From an uncultured Clostridia bacterium (lineage in GTDB: Bacteria > Bacillota > Clostridia > TANB77 > CAG-508), in NCBI GenBank assembly GCA_934149005.1, contig CAKPDN010000001.1, positions 1 to 64,000 of the forward strand: a stretch of 64,000 nucleotides of DNA. The letters run 5' to 3'. The notes under the pieces were generated by a model that was not told where the DNA came from, did not search any database, and saw only the letters and a list, made by a program, of their open reading frames with translations. Positions within the stretch are counted from its first letter, which is position 1, and every line of letters starts with the position of its first letter. Of this stretch, positions 25,978 through 35,622 are shown piece after piece. Made by a program: the position numbers and the translations under genes.

Positions 25978-25992
25978 CTTTCCCCTGCCCAT

Positions 25993-26021
25993 ATTATAGC
26001 AGAATTTTCCAATTTTTTCAA
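25993..26021 (-). promoter_or_regulatory. Sigma-A promoter of the small antisense ORF
   Basis: On the minus strand TTGAAA (26021-26016), a 17-bp spacer and TATAAT (25998-25993) lie 16 bp upstream of the 25977 ATG. Confidence 0.75.
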
Positions 26022-26040
26022 GTTTTATGTATACTTTAAT

Positions 26041-26079
26041 AACTGCAAGCCAAGTGTTTTAGCTTGCAGTTGTTTTTTT
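26041..26079 (+). terminator. Terminator of the XRE repressor
   Basis: AACTGCAAGC pairs with GCTTGCAGTT around an 11-nt loop and is followed by GTTTTTTT. It lies between the convergent repressor and integrase genes. Confidence 0.7.
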
Positions 26080-27346
26080 ATGATGATAAAGCAAATTCTT
26101 CAAATTTTTCGACAACATCACTTTTCATTTGTCCTGTAACTCTTACATATATCTCATAAGTTGTCTTTATTGTGCTGTGTCCTAATCGTTTTGAAACAGC
26201 TTTTATATCTGCTCCTGCTTCTATTAATCTCGTAGCGTGTGTATCTCTAAAATCGTGAAATCTACAGTTAATACCTAATTCATAATGAATTACTTTAAAA
26301 GGATATTTACAAGTGTCTGTTCCTTCAAATACTCCATTATGTTTTACGAATACTAAATTGGCTTCAGGTAAACCAATATTTAGTTCAGTATAAGCATTTA
26401 GAATTTTTATTTCAGGTTTATTATTATAATAATTCTTTGTTTCTTTCATATAGTGCTTCATATATAAATCGCCATATTCTTCTTTATCTTTTTCTTGTTC
26501 AGCTTTATATTCTTTTAATGAGTTTACTAATGTATCTCCAATTTCAATTGTTCTATAACTTCCCTGTGTTTTACAAGTGCCAAAATACCATACTGTAGTT
26601 GCTTTTCCACTTATATGTCTTCCGTGTGTAGCTCCGTTTTGATTCTTTTTCAAAATATTCTTATTAACTGTTAATGTCTTATTTTCTAAATCTATATCAT
26701 TCCAGGTTAGTCCAAATACTTCTGAAACTCTTAAACCTGTGTAATAAGCTGTTAGTATTGCATAATAAAATGCGTGATTATTTTCAAATCTTTCAAGAAT
26801 CATTTGAATTTCTTCTTTACTAAATATATGAGCAGGATCTTCTTCTGGTACATCATATCTTGGTATTCTAACTTTTATAGCAGGATTTTCTTTTACAAAA
26901 CCTACTACATCAGTTGCATAAGCAAAAGATGTTTTTAATACCTTTAAAATATTTTTCATAAAGTTTTTTGAAAAAGCCTTTTCTACATATAAATTATTTA
27001 AAAATTCTTGAAGTGTTGCTGTTGTTATTTGTGATAACCTATAAAATCCCAATCTTGGTTTGATATGGTTTTTTATAATATTTGAATACGCCTGTATCGT
27101 ATGATACTTCAAATTAATCTGACAATGCTCTTTAAGCCAATAATCCAAATAATCTGAATAGGACATTGTATTTGGCGTAAAATTATGTCCTGTTTGCGTA
27201 TATTCGTTATACGCAATTATGCCTGCCTTCTCTGCTTCTGCTTTCGTTTTAAAGCCTGATTTGTTGATGTACTTTCTAACTCCATCAACAGGTGCAATTT
27301 CAAATTGATATTGAAACACCTTACCCCTTTTTCTTACATTAACCAT
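26078..27346 (-). CDS. Tyrosine recombinase / ICE integrase
   Basis: From ATG 27346 (AAGGAG upstream) the protein has 422 residues; an upstream extension to 27427 has no RBS. It has an AP2-like arm-binding N-terminus (NVRKRGKVFQYQFEIA), a SAM-like core-binding domain and a catalytic domain. The catalytic Arg is in AYYTGLRVSEVFGL, HxxR in HDFRDTHATRL, the second His in LGHSTIKTTYEIY and the nucleophile Tyr just after. This is the Tn916-Int-like class that inserts ICEs. The gene is at the ICE end nearest secA, 245 bp from the secA stop. Confidence 0.93.
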   Translation of the reverse strand: MVNVRKRGKVFQYQFEIAPVDGVRKYINKSGFKTKAEAEKAGIIAYNEYTQTGHNFTPNTMSYSDYLDYWLKEHCQINLKYHTIQAYSNIIKNHIKPRLGFYRLSQITTATLQEFLNNLYVEKAFSKNFMKNILKVLKTSFAYATDVVGFVKENPAIKVRIPRYDVPEEDPAHIFSKEEIQMILERFENNHAFYYAILTAYYTGLRVSEVFGLTWNDIDLENKTLTVNKNILKKNQNGATHGRHISGKATTVWYFGTCKTQGSYRTIEIGDTLVNSLKEYKAEQEKDKEEYGDLYMKHYMKETKNYYNNKPEIKILNAYTELNIGLPEANLVFVKHNGVFEGTDTCKYPFKVIHYELGINCRFHDFRDTHATRLIEAGADIKAVSKRLGHSTIKTTYEIYVRVTGQMKSDVVEKFEEFALSS

Positions 27347-27427
27347 TTTAATCGCTCCTTTACTAAATATTTTAGTAAAATGAAACGTATACAATAAAAA
27401 TGCCAGTACCGATCGAAATACTGACAT

Positions 27428-27590
27428 TTAATTTATAATATTCATAATTTGTTCGCAAGGAGCTTTCTACTGATATAAAAGGGGTTCAAAGTTTTTTGTG
27501 AACATTTTTATATGATTGCGAACAAATTGCGAACATTTTGCTATATTTTAGTGATTTTTCAATTTTATGCAATCGCTGAAAGTGTTGATA
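27428..27590. other. Probable right ICE end and attachment region
   Basis: This non-coding stretch lies between the integrase and the secA stop. It holds TTTGTTCGCAA near 27450 and two direct copies of ATTGCGAACA near 27520, an arrangement expected for integrase arm sites. ATATAAAAGGGG (27473-27484) is shared with 670-681 at the left end. The right end is therefore within or just before the secA 3' end, not resolved to the base. Confidence 0.45.
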
Positions 27591-30344
27591 TTACTGATTT
27601 TTACCACAGCAGTTCTTATATTTCTTACCACTTCCACAAGGGCAAGGATCATTTCTTCCAATTTTTGGTCCTTCATTTACAACTGTTTGACTAAATTCTG
27701 GTGTGTTTATTTTCTTTCCACCATCAACGCTATTTATTGCTTCTAATGCTGCTCCTGTAATTTTGGCTGCTTCTTGTCTTTGAGCATTTCCATTTTGTTT
27801 TCTGATGTTCATTAGAATTTTAACAACATCTAATTTTATGTTTGCAACCATTTCCTCGAACATGTCCATACCTTCCATTCTGTATTTTACTACAGGATCT
27901 TGTTGTCCATATGCTCTTAAACCAATACCGTTTTTTAATTCATCCATACTGTCAATATGATTCATCCATTTTTCATCAACAACTTTAAGCATTACAACTC
28001 TTTCAAGTTCTCTCATTCTCTCTGATGTTATTTCTTCTTCTTTTTCTTGATATTTTTGAAGTGCTTGTTTTTTTAGTTCTTCTGCAATTGCATTTGAATC
28101 ATCTTTATGTTCTTTAATATAGTCTAACATGTCTATACCAAATTCATTTGTTATTTCTGTATTTAGACTTTCTACATTTACAGATTTTCCATCTTCTCCT
28201 TCTATAAACATTGAAACTGTCTCTTCTGCAATTGTGTTTATCATATTTAATATATTATTATGAATATCTTCTCCATCTAGCACTTCTCTTCTTTGTTCAT
28301 AAATAATTTCTCTTTGTGCATTCATAACATCATCATATTTTAATACATTTTTACGAATACTGAAGTTTCTTCCTTCAACTTTCTTTTGGGCATTTTCAAC
28401 TGCTCTTGAAATCATCCCAACAGATATTGGCATATCTTCATCTGCACCTAATGTATTATAAACTTTTGTAATTGCATTTCCACCAAAGATTTTCATTAAG
28501 TCATCATCTAATCCTATAAAGAATCTTGATTCTCCGACATCTCCTTGACGTCCTGAACGTCCTCTTAATTGGTTATCAATTCTTCTTGATTCATGTCTTT
28601 CTGTACCAATTATTTTTAATCCTCCAGCTTCAATTACTTTTTGTTTTTCTTCTTTTATTTGTTCATCATATTTTGTAACTAATTTATTAAATTCTTCTCT
28701 TGCTCTTAATATATCTTGGTCATCTGTTTCGTAATATGTGTTTGATTCTTCTATTAAATTTGCTGGTACTTTATTTTTTCTCATTTCTTCTTTGGCTAGA
28801 TATTCACTATTTCCTCCTAGCATAATATCAGTACCACGTCCAGCCATGTTTGTTGCTATTGTAACTGCTCCAAATTTACCAGCTTGTGCAACTATCATAG
28901 CTTCTTTTTCATGTGATTTAGCATTTAATACTTCATGTGGTATACGAGCTTCATTTAATAATTTACTTAATTTTTCTGATTTTTCAATTGATACTGTACC
29001 AATTAAAACTGGTTGTCCTTTTTCATGACTTTCTTTTATACTTTCAACAACTGCTCTAAATTTAGCTGCTTCATTTTTATAAATTACATCATTTTCATCT
29101 TTTCTTATCATTGGTTTATTTGTTGGTATTTCTACAACATCTAAGTTGTATATTTCTTCAAATTCTGATTCTTCTGTCATAGCTGTACCTGTCATACCTG
29201 ATAGTTTATTATACATTCTGAAATAGTTTTGGAATGTTATTGTTGCAAGTGTCTTTGATTCATCTGCTATTTTAACTTTCTCTTTAGCTTCAATTGCTTG
29301 ATGTAATCCATTATTATATCTTCTTCCATACATTATACGTCCTGTAAATTCATCTACAATTAAAACTTCTCCATCTTTTACTATGTAGTCTATGTCTTTT
29401 TTCATTACTCCATGTGCTCTTAAGGCTTGGTTTACATGGTGTACTAATGTGGAGTTTTCTAAATCATTAAAGTTTTCTAATCCAAAGAATTCTTCTGCTT
29501 TTTTAATACCTTTTTGTGTTAATGATGCTGATTTTGCTTTTAAGTCAACTATATAATCATATTTTTCATTGTCTTCTGCTTGTTCAAAATCTTTAACATC
29601 TTCTTCAACTATTACTTTTGCTTCTAATTTTCTTACAAAATCATTTGCTTTTTTATATAAATCAGATGATTCATTTGCTCTACCTGAAATGATAAGTGGT
29701 GTTCTTGCTTCATCTATTAGGATACTATCAATTTCATCTACTATTGCATAATGTAATCCTCTTTGTACTAATTGATTTTTATAAATTACCATGTTGTCTC
29801 TTAGGTAATCAAATCCAAATTCATTATTTGTACCATATGTTATATCTGCTGCATATGCTTTTTGTTTTGCTTGTGGGTCCATTCCAGCAATTACAAGTCC
29901 TACTGAAAGTCCTAAGAATTTATATAATTTTCCCATCCATTCACTATCTCTTTTTGCTAAATAGTCATTTACTGTAATTACATGAACTCCTTTTCCTTCT
30001 AGTGCATTTAAATATACTGGTAATGTTGCAACTAGTGTTTTTCCTTCACCAGTTTTCATTTCTGCAATTCTTCCTTGATGTAATATAATTCCTCCTATTA
30101 ATTGAACATCAAAGTGTCTCATTCCTAATGCTCTTTTTGAAGCTTCCCTTACTACAGCAAATGCCTCTGGTAATATATCATCTAATGTTTTTCCATCTTC
30201 TAATTCTTGTTTAAAATATTCTGTTTTTGCTCTTAATTCGTGATCTGATAATTTTTCCATTTCTGGTTCTAAATCATTGATTTTCTTTACTATTGGCATT
30301 ACTCTTTTTACTTCTTTTTCACTGTATGTTTTGAATAGTTTCAT
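27591..30344 (-). CDS. secA: Preprotein translocase motor SecA
   Basis: This 917-residue SecA is the ATPase that drives proteins through SecYEG. It has the Walker A MKTGEGKTLVATLP (about residue 100), DEAD-like VDEIDSILIDEARTPL, LSGMTGTA and GRGTDIMLGGN. It ends in the zinc-binding SEC-C motif CPCGSGKKYKNCC. Length and motifs are complete. Its 3' end faces the ICE integrase, so the ICE may have inserted at or just downstream of secA without disrupting it. Confidence 0.97.
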   Translation of the reverse strand: MKLFKTYSEKEVKRVMPIVKKINDLEPEMEKLSDHELRAKTEYFKQELEDGKTLDDILPEAFAVVREASKRALGMRHFDVQLIGGIILHQGRIAEMKTGEGKTLVATLPVYLNALEGKGVHVITVNDYLAKRDSEWMGKLYKFLGLSVGLVIAGMDPQAKQKAYAADITYGTNNEFGFDYLRDNMVIYKNQLVQRGLHYAIVDEIDSILIDEARTPLIISGRANESSDLYKKANDFVRKLEAKVIVEEDVKDFEQAEDNEKYDYIVDLKAKSASLTQKGIKKAEEFFGLENFNDLENSTLVHHVNQALRAHGVMKKDIDYIVKDGEVLIVDEFTGRIMYGRRYNNGLHQAIEAKEKVKIADESKTLATITFQNYFRMYNKLSGMTGTAMTEESEFEEIYNLDVVEIPTNKPMIRKDENDVIYKNEAAKFRAVVESIKESHEKGQPVLIGTVSIEKSEKLSKLLNEARIPHEVLNAKSHEKEAMIVAQAGKFGAVTIATNMAGRGTDIMLGGNSEYLAKEEMRKNKVPANLIEESNTYYETDDQDILRAREEFNKLVTKYDEQIKEEKQKVIEAGGLKIIGTERHESRRIDNQLRGRSGRQGDVGESRFFIGLDDDLMKIFGGNAITKVYNTLGADEDMPISVGMISRAVENAQKKVEGRNFSIRKNVLKYDDVMNAQREIIYEQRREVLDGEDIHNNILNMINTIAEETVSMFIEGEDGKSVNVESLNTEITNEFGIDMLDYIKEHKDDSNAIAEELKKQALQKYQEKEEEITSERMRELERVVMLKVVDEKWMNHIDSMDELKNGIGLRAYGQQDPVVKYRMEGMDMFEEMVANIKLDVVKILMNIRKQNGNAQRQEAAKITGAALEAINSVDGGKKINTPEFSQTVVNEGPKIGRNDPCPCGSGKKYKNCCGKNQ

Positions 30345-30431
30345 ATTGGTACATTCCTCCTAAGTTTATATTTTTTTACTTTGTAACTATATCACTAAAA
30401 TATGTTTTTAGCAAGTAGTTTTTAATAAAAA

Positions 30432-30455
30432 AATTCTCTTAATTTTAAGAGAATT
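30432..30455 (-). terminator. Terminator of the pseudopilin gene
   Basis: AATTCTCTTAA pairs with TTAAGAGAATT; on the minus strand TTTTTTTATTAAAA follows. It lies 9 bp after the stop codon of 30464-31730. Confidence 0.7.
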
Positions 30456-30463
30456 AATATATT

Positions 30464-31730
30464 TTAAAATCCATAAAATTTCAATTCAGGTATACCAACA
30501 TAGCTACTATAATATCCGTTATAAATATATAACCTCCAATATTGATATTTTTGATTATAATTTTTTAGTGGTATTGATTGTACTGCTTTGGTCTCCTCTA
30601 ATGTAACAATATCTGACATTTCGTTCCAATTTTCTCCATCTTGGCTTGCTTGCACCATAACATCTTTTGGATTAGTTGCAACTTCTTTAGCTGTCCAATC
30701 ATATATTTCAACTAAAAACATCCAAACTGGTGAATCAAATTTATATCCTATATATTGGTTAGTAGGTGAACTTGATGTCCAATGATATGCTGAAACACCT
30801 GATGAAACAACACCATCGAAAGCTTTATATCCTCCCCAATAGTCACTATTATTATATTGACTTGATACTAAAACATTGCTTGTATTTGATGACAATTTAG
30901 GAACCATTACAACATTTTTATTATTTTTCATTGAATCTATTATATTAGCATTATTTAATATTGTATTTGTCCAATTGGAATCAAGTATGACTTTATTTTT
31001 TGAAAGTTCATTATTAAAGATATATTCAACGCCATTTTTATTTTGTAATATTTTATTTTTTATATTTTCATTTGATAACATATAATTAACAGCATTTTCT
31101 GATTGCATCAATTTATTAATAATTTGGTTGTCAAAGAAGTCTTCCATAACAATTTTATTTTCTACTTTATTTAACCAGGTTATTAAATCATTGTCTAGTG
31201 TAAATGATATTTCTCTATCTCCTGTGTCTATTGTCTTTTCCTTTGACTTTACTGCCAATTTTAAATCAGATGTTAATATAAATTTGAAATTTCGATAAAC
31301 AATTGTTATTGAGTTAACATTTTCTATTGTTGGTTTTTTTCCTTTTATTTTTGCTTCTTCCCCTAATATTATTTCATATTCATACTTTTCATCTTCATCT
31401 AGTCCATCTACTACATCTTGTAATGTTGCTTTTCCTTCTTTTTCTACACTTTTTTCATATATTATGGTTTTTATATGTTCTTCTACTTCAGCTAAAGAAT
31501 ATTTTTCTTTTGCTTGTTTTGTCTTATTAAATAGTCCATTTCCTGTAAGGCTTGCAATTGAAATTCCTGCTAAAATTAATAATACTATAATTGTTACAAT
31601 TAATGCAACCAATGTGATTCCAATTTCATTTTTTAGGCTTGTGCCTTTTTCTTCTGAATTATTCAAACTACCGGTGTGTGTGTGTGTGTACTCTCTCAAG
31701 AGTTTCACGTTTAGCTATTACTTTTTTCAT
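30464..31730 (-). CDS. Pseudopilin-like protein with F5/8C (discoidin) domain; start separated by CGG-TAG
   Basis: The main frame encodes a type IV pilin-like N-terminus (NEIGITLVALIVTIIVLLIL) and a helical middle. The C-terminal discoidin/F5-8C domain (about residues 285-414) contains YWGGYKAFDG, WTAKEVATNPKDVMVQ and YWRLYIYNGYY. Such proteins bind carbohydrate or surfaces. The only ATG with a good RBS (GGAGGAAAAATA, ATG 31730) is in the preceding frame: MKKVIAKRETLERVHTHTH, then CGG TAG at 31673-31668. Dropping the C of CGG gives GSLNNSEEKG and enters the main frame. The in-frame alternative, GTG 31708, lacks an RBS. An (AC)8 tract precedes the CGG, so repeat slippage is the rival explanation. 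Confidence 0.75.
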
Positions 31731-31871
31731 TATTTTTCCTCCGTATATTTCATTTTTTATATGGAAATTATACTAATATCTTTATATAAAGTCAACATTT
31801 TTTGAATTTAATGTCATATTTTTACCAGTTTTACATAGATTTTACTAATATCTTTAGAAAAGAGGATTTAT

Positions 31872-32423
31872 ATGTTTGTATTTAATGTTAAAGTAAATGG
31901 AAGTAGAATATTTAAATATTTTTTTATTGGAGTTATAATGCTTTTAATTATAATATTAGGAATTGTTATGTATAAAGTTTTTAATGGTGCAAACAGTTCA
32001 TCAAAATCAAATAGTTGCATTCCTAAGAATGGAACTTTTCAAATATCTCCTAAAAATTATACTAATATTTTGAAAACTGTTCATGAAAATATTGATTCTT
32101 ATATTGGAAAAAAAATATGTTTTACAGGATATGTTTATAGAGTTTTAGATTTAAATGAAAATCAATTTGTTCTAGCTAGAGATATGATTATTAATTCAAA
32201 TTTTCAAACTGTTGTTGTTGGTTTTCTTTGTGAGTATGATGAAGCTAAAAATTTTGAGGACAATAAATGGGTTCAAATTACTGGCGAAATTTATAAAGGG
32301 GATTATCATGGTGACATGCCTATTATTAAAGTTGTTGATATTAAAGCTGTAAGCAAACCTTCACAAGAGGAATATGTTTATCCGCCTGATGATAGTTATA
32401 TTCCTACTGCTGGAATATTATGA
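31872..32423 (+). CDS. DUF1980/TIGR03943-like membrane-anchored protein
   Basis: The 183-residue protein has a transmembrane helix at about residues 15-40. An extracytoplasmic OB-like domain follows (IGKKICFTGYVYRVLDLNEN, QFVLARDMI, VVVGFLCEYDEAKNF, WVQITGEIYKGDY). This is the C-terminal domain of YcgQ/TIGR03943 proteins (DUF1980). In the usual pair it accompanies a YcgR-type permease linked to metal or small-molecule transport; here it stands alone. Function is not established. Confidence 0.75.
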   Translation: MFVFNVKVNGSRIFKYFFIGVIMLLIIILGIVMYKVFNGANSSSKSNSCIPKNGTFQISPKNYTNILKTVHENIDSYIGKKICFTGYVYRVLDLNENQFVLARDMIINSNFQTVVVGFLCEYDEAKNFEDNKWVQITGEIYKGDYHGDMPIIKVVDIKAVSKPSQEEYVYPPDDSYIPTAGIL

Positions 32424-32426
32424 AAA

Positions 32427-32460
32427 ACGATTGAGGTATAATAACCTCAATCGTTTTTTA
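32427..32460. terminator. Bidirectional terminator
   Basis: ACGATTGAGGT and ACCTCAATCGT form an 11-bp stem with a 6-nt loop, flanked by A and T runs. It ends both the DUF1980 gene and the convergent DUF84 gene. Confidence 0.85.
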
Positions 32461-32950
32461 ATTTTCTTGAAGCTAAGGCTAGCTCTGTAGCTTGTGCTAC
32501 TGCTAAGCTTCGAGAATTAGATGGACCAAGCAATTCGCTTATGCTTTTTAATCCTTTTCTTCTAAGATATATATCCAGATTATTATTTCTGATATTTTCA
32601 ATATCTTCAGAAGGAATTGACCATCCAGCACTTTTTCCCCATAAATAAGTTCCAGTTTTCGTTTCATATATACATATAACTTGTACATTAAAATACTGGT
32701 TAAACGATAATTCTATACCAGCTTCACAGCTAATATAAAAATCCATGTTGGGGATTTTTTTCCTTATGTCCTCTACTCTGTTCAAAGCACCTTCATATGT
32801 TTCATTTTCAAAAGGCTGCTCTGAAACTCCTGAATAAGTTTTTTTAGAATAAAATTCAATTTCATTTTCTTTTAATTTAAAAAGCCGATAAAATGTTTCT
32901 TTTATTCCTTTAATCTTTTCGGGAGATTCTGTTGCTATTGCTACTTTCAT
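32447..32950 (-). CDS. DUF84 / YjjX-like non-canonical purine NTPase
   Basis: The 167-residue protein shows AIATESPEKIKGIKETF at the start, YSGVSEQPFENETYEGALNR, DFYISCEAGIE and LLGPSNSRSLAVAQATELAL. This is the pattern of inosine/xanthosine triphosphatases of the DUF84 family, which clean the nucleotide pool. Codon use differs from the neighbours (CCC, CAG, AGG and one in-frame CGG at 32887-32885 read as Arg in TFYRLFK), which points to horizontal acquisition. Here skipping the C would run into a stop at once, so CGG must be Arg. Confidence 0.8.
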   Translation of the reverse strand: MKVAIATESPEKIKGIKETFYRLFKLKENEIEFYSKKTYSGVSEQPFENETYEGALNRVEDIRKKIPNMDFYISCEAGIELSFNQYFNVQVICIYETKTGTYLWGKSAGWSIPSEDIENIRNNNLDIYLRRKGLKSISELLGPSNSRSLAVAQATELALASRKLKND

Positions 32951-33011
32951 TTGCTTGTCCTCCTTTATGTGATTATATCTATATTATAGCATATTTTTAT
33001 TAATTTTTCAA

Positions 33012-34121
33012 TTATCTGCCGCTATATCTCTCTTCTTTGCGACTTCTATAGTCAATAAGTTCTTCTGTTAAAAGCTCTTTATATGGTATAAAATCTCTAT
33101 CATCACCTTTTAATTCTTCTTCATCAAATGCACGCAATAACATTTGGTCAACATCAATCACATATTTTTTATTGTGTACATCTAAAATTAGACATCTTAT
33201 ATATCTTGCTTTCTCATTACTGTTTCCTTTTATTTCTTTCCAAACTTTTTTTCTTTTTTCTGGTCCTAATGTAATGTCTATTATTTCTTTTATATATTCA
33301 TATATACCTTGTGAGTCAATTCCATGTTTGTTTTTTAGTATTTCGATTGAATTTTTCAAAAAAAGAATACTATCTGGTTCTTCTATTTTATTAGTATCTG
33401 TGTCTTTTTTGTCATGTTCTAAAGTGTCTATATCATCTTCCATCTTTTTTAAAGCATCTCTATGTTTTCCTTTATTATATTTATTAAGTGCTTTTCCAAA
33501 TTTACCATCTCTATCTTGTAAGATTTCTATACCCTCAGCTGTTAATCCTGCTTTTAATCTTGTAAGGTCCTTTATATTATTGAAATTATCTAAATCTAAA
33601 ATAATACTATAATCTTCACATGTTAATCCTACAAAATAATGTGTAAGGCTTTTGTCCCAAAGTATACATACATTGTAGTCTTCATTTTCTTTAAATATAT
33701 CTGTGATAGATTTTGCAAGATATCTTGATACTTCATAGCATACTCTTCTATTATGTTCTTCTCTATTTTTTTCCCAATCATGGTCAATCTCTCTTCCATA
33801 CCAATCTGGCAAAGCATATGAATCATCATCAATTTTTTTTATGTAAGATAATATATTGTCATCATATATGTAATCCATACATAATTCTTCATAAATTGAT
33901 AAGATTTTATCTTCATTACTTAACTCTTTATTTTTTTCTAGTTCTTTTACTAGTGGTTGAATTTTGGCAGGTATTTTCCATTCTATTTCATCGTAAATTG
34001 CATTTTCGTTTTTCTTGGTTTCATTTTCTTTTTCTGGATTTAATACTATTATATGTTTTCTTCTAAAATGTGCTGTTACTAAATCATTTAATTTATTAAT
34101 TTTATCCATGTTTATACTCAT
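33012..34121 (-). CDS. Transglutaminase-like protein, paralogue 1
   Basis: The 369-residue cytosolic protein (no signal) contains NRRVCYEVSRYLAKSI, LTHYFVGLT and YSIILDLDNFNNIKDLTRLK. The order and spacing of Cys, His and Asp fit a transglutaminase/papain-like catalytic triad. The C-terminal third includes a Lys/Asp/Glu-rich linker and IRCLILDVHNKKYVIDVDQM. It is a tandem duplicate of 34169-35182, sharing YDIEWK-like openings, RRVCYE and DLDNF. Substrate is unknown; effector or modification roles are possible. Assignment is by motif only. Confidence 0.6.
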   Translation of the reverse strand: MSINMDKINKLNDLVTAHFRRKHIIVLNPEKENETKKNENAIYDEIEWKIPAKIQPLVKELEKNKELSNEDKILSIYEELCMDYIYDDNILSYIKKIDDDSYALPDWYGREIDHDWEKNREEHNRRVCYEVSRYLAKSITDIFKENEDYNVCILWDKSLTHYFVGLTCEDYSIILDLDNFNNIKDLTRLKAGLTAEGIEILQDRDGKFGKALNKYNKGKHRDALKKMEDDIDTLEHDKKDTDTNKIEEPDSILFLKNSIEILKNKHGIDSQGIYEYIKEIIDITLGPEKRKKVWKEIKGNSNEKARYIRCLILDVHNKKYVIDVDQMLLRAFDEEELKGDDRDFIPYKELLTEELIDYRSRKEERYSGR

Positions 34122-34168
34122 TTTAATTTCTCCTTATATTATTATATTTATATTTTTATCTTTTAAAT

Positions 34169-35182
34169 TTATCCTCCATAATAGGCATATTCATTTTCTT
34201 CAGGATTAAAAATAAATTTTTTATTATCTAATTTATCTTTTTCTATTATGCTTAATGTTTTTTCTTCACTATCTAATAGATATTCTTTTGAATCAAAGTT
34301 AAAAATCAAACATCTTAAATATCTTTTTTCAATAGCATTTTTAACTTCTTTCCATACTTTTTCTATTTCAATGCCTTCATCTTCTATTATTATTCTCATA
34401 TATTCAAAAAATCCTTGTGAATCAATATCGTAACTATTTAATATTTCTACAACACTATTAAAATATTTAATAGTGTCTTTTCCTCTTAATTTGTCTTTTA
34501 CTGCTATAATTTCATCCAATTCATCTAATTTGCCTTCATTAAATTTGTCAACTGCTTTTTGAAATTTTCCTGAATTATCTCTTAATATTTTTATTCCTTT
34601 AATTGTTAGTCCTAGTTTTAATCTTGCAAGGTCTTTTAGACTATTAAAATTGTCTAAATCTAAAATAACACTGTAATCATTTCCTGTTAGTCCTACAACA
34701 TAATGTAAGTTTTCTTTATCTCCAAGCATAAAAGCTTCTACATTATCATTTCCATCTAATAATTCATTTATTGCTTTGGCATAGAATCTAGCAAATTCAT
34801 AGCATACTCTCCTATTATGTTTTTTTCTGTTTTCTTTCCATTTTTCATCTATTATTCTTCCATACCAATCTACAGCAATATATTTTATATTGTTTATATC
34901 ACTGACATCTTTTCTAAAGAAGTATAATACATTAACATCATATATATAGTTTAAACATATGTATTTATAAATGTTTAAAATTTTGTCTTCAAAACTCAAT
35001 GTATTGTCTTTTAATAATGTTTGTACTAAATTTTGAATAGGCTCATCTACTTCCCATTTTACTTTATCATATTCAATCCAATTATCTGTAAGTTTTCTAT
35101 TAGGTTCTAATATTATTTTATAATCTCCTTCAAGCTGTTGTTTAACTTCATTATAAAATCTTTTTATATTTTCATCTTTCAT
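34169..35182 (-). CDS. Transglutaminase-like protein, paralogue 2
   Basis: This 337-residue paralogue of the adjacent gene has HNRRVCYEFARFYAKAIN, NLHYVVGLTGNDYSVILDLD, and LRCLIFNFDSKEYLLDSEEK near the end. The putative triad Cys, His and Asp are all conserved, so both copies may be active. The pair lies 47 bp apart in the same orientation, and a third small gene of unknown function (35216-35545) precedes them. No signal peptide is seen. Confidence 0.6.
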   Translation of the reverse strand: MKDENIKRFYNEVKQQLEGDYKIILEPNRKLTDNWIEYDKVKWEVDEPIQNLVQTLLKDNTLSFEDKILNIYKYICLNYIYDVNVLYFFRKDVSDINNIKYIAVDWYGRIIDEKWKENRKKHNRRVCYEFARFYAKAINELLDGNDNVEAFMLGDKENLHYVVGLTGNDYSVILDLDNFNSLKDLARLKLGLTIKGIKILRDNSGKFQKAVDKFNEGKLDELDEIIAVKDKLRGKDTIKYFNSVVEILNSYDIDSQGFFEYMRIIIEDEGIEIEKVWKEVKNAIEKRYLRCLIFNFDSKEYLLDSEEKTLSIIEKDKLDNKKFIFNPEENEYAYYGG

Positions 35183-35215
35183 TTAAATTCCTCCATTATT
35201 ATTATTTTTATTATT

Positions 35216-35545
35216 TTAATTTCTTTTTTTAAATAAATTGTCAGAACTATATGCATTATATTTAATTATTAGTTTATTATCATCAGCTCTTATTTTTCCC
35301 TTATTTAATAAATCATAAAATTTATTTGAAGATACTAATTTTTTATATACTTCTTCAAGTGTTTCTTTTTTTACTCCAACATTTTGCAAAATTTTAAAAG
35401 CTTTTAATTTGTCTATTTTAAAAAAGAATCCCTCATCTTCTAAATATCCTCTTATTTTTAGATTTTCTTCATAATTTGCATTTTTATCTTTTAATAACTT
35501 TAACATAGATTCATTCATAATAACAATAACTTGAAATTCATCCAT
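35216..35545 (-). CDS. Small cytosolic protein, unknown
   Basis: The 109-residue helical protein (MNESMLKLLKDKNANYEENL, LQNVGVKKETLEEVYKKLVS) has a basic C-terminus. It is likely cotranscribed with the two transglutaminase-like genes downstream and so may be their partner or regulator. No family is recognised. Confidence 0.55.
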   Translation of the reverse strand: MDEFQVIVIMNESMLKLLKDKNANYEENLKIRGYLEDEGFFFKIDKLKAFKILQNVGVKKETLEEVYKKLVSSNKFYDLLNKGKIRADDNKLIIKYNAYSSDNLFKKRN

Positions 35546-35622
35546 TTTAACATATCTCCTTTTAATATAATTTCTAATATTATATCATATTTGGTTTTAA
35601 TATGTCAAAATTGATATTTTTA

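Noticed and set aside
670..27484. ATATAAAAGGGG direct repeat as the ICE attachment core
   Set aside because: Only 12 bp and A/T-rich, so it may be chance in such DNA. Mentioned under the junction regions but not called as att.
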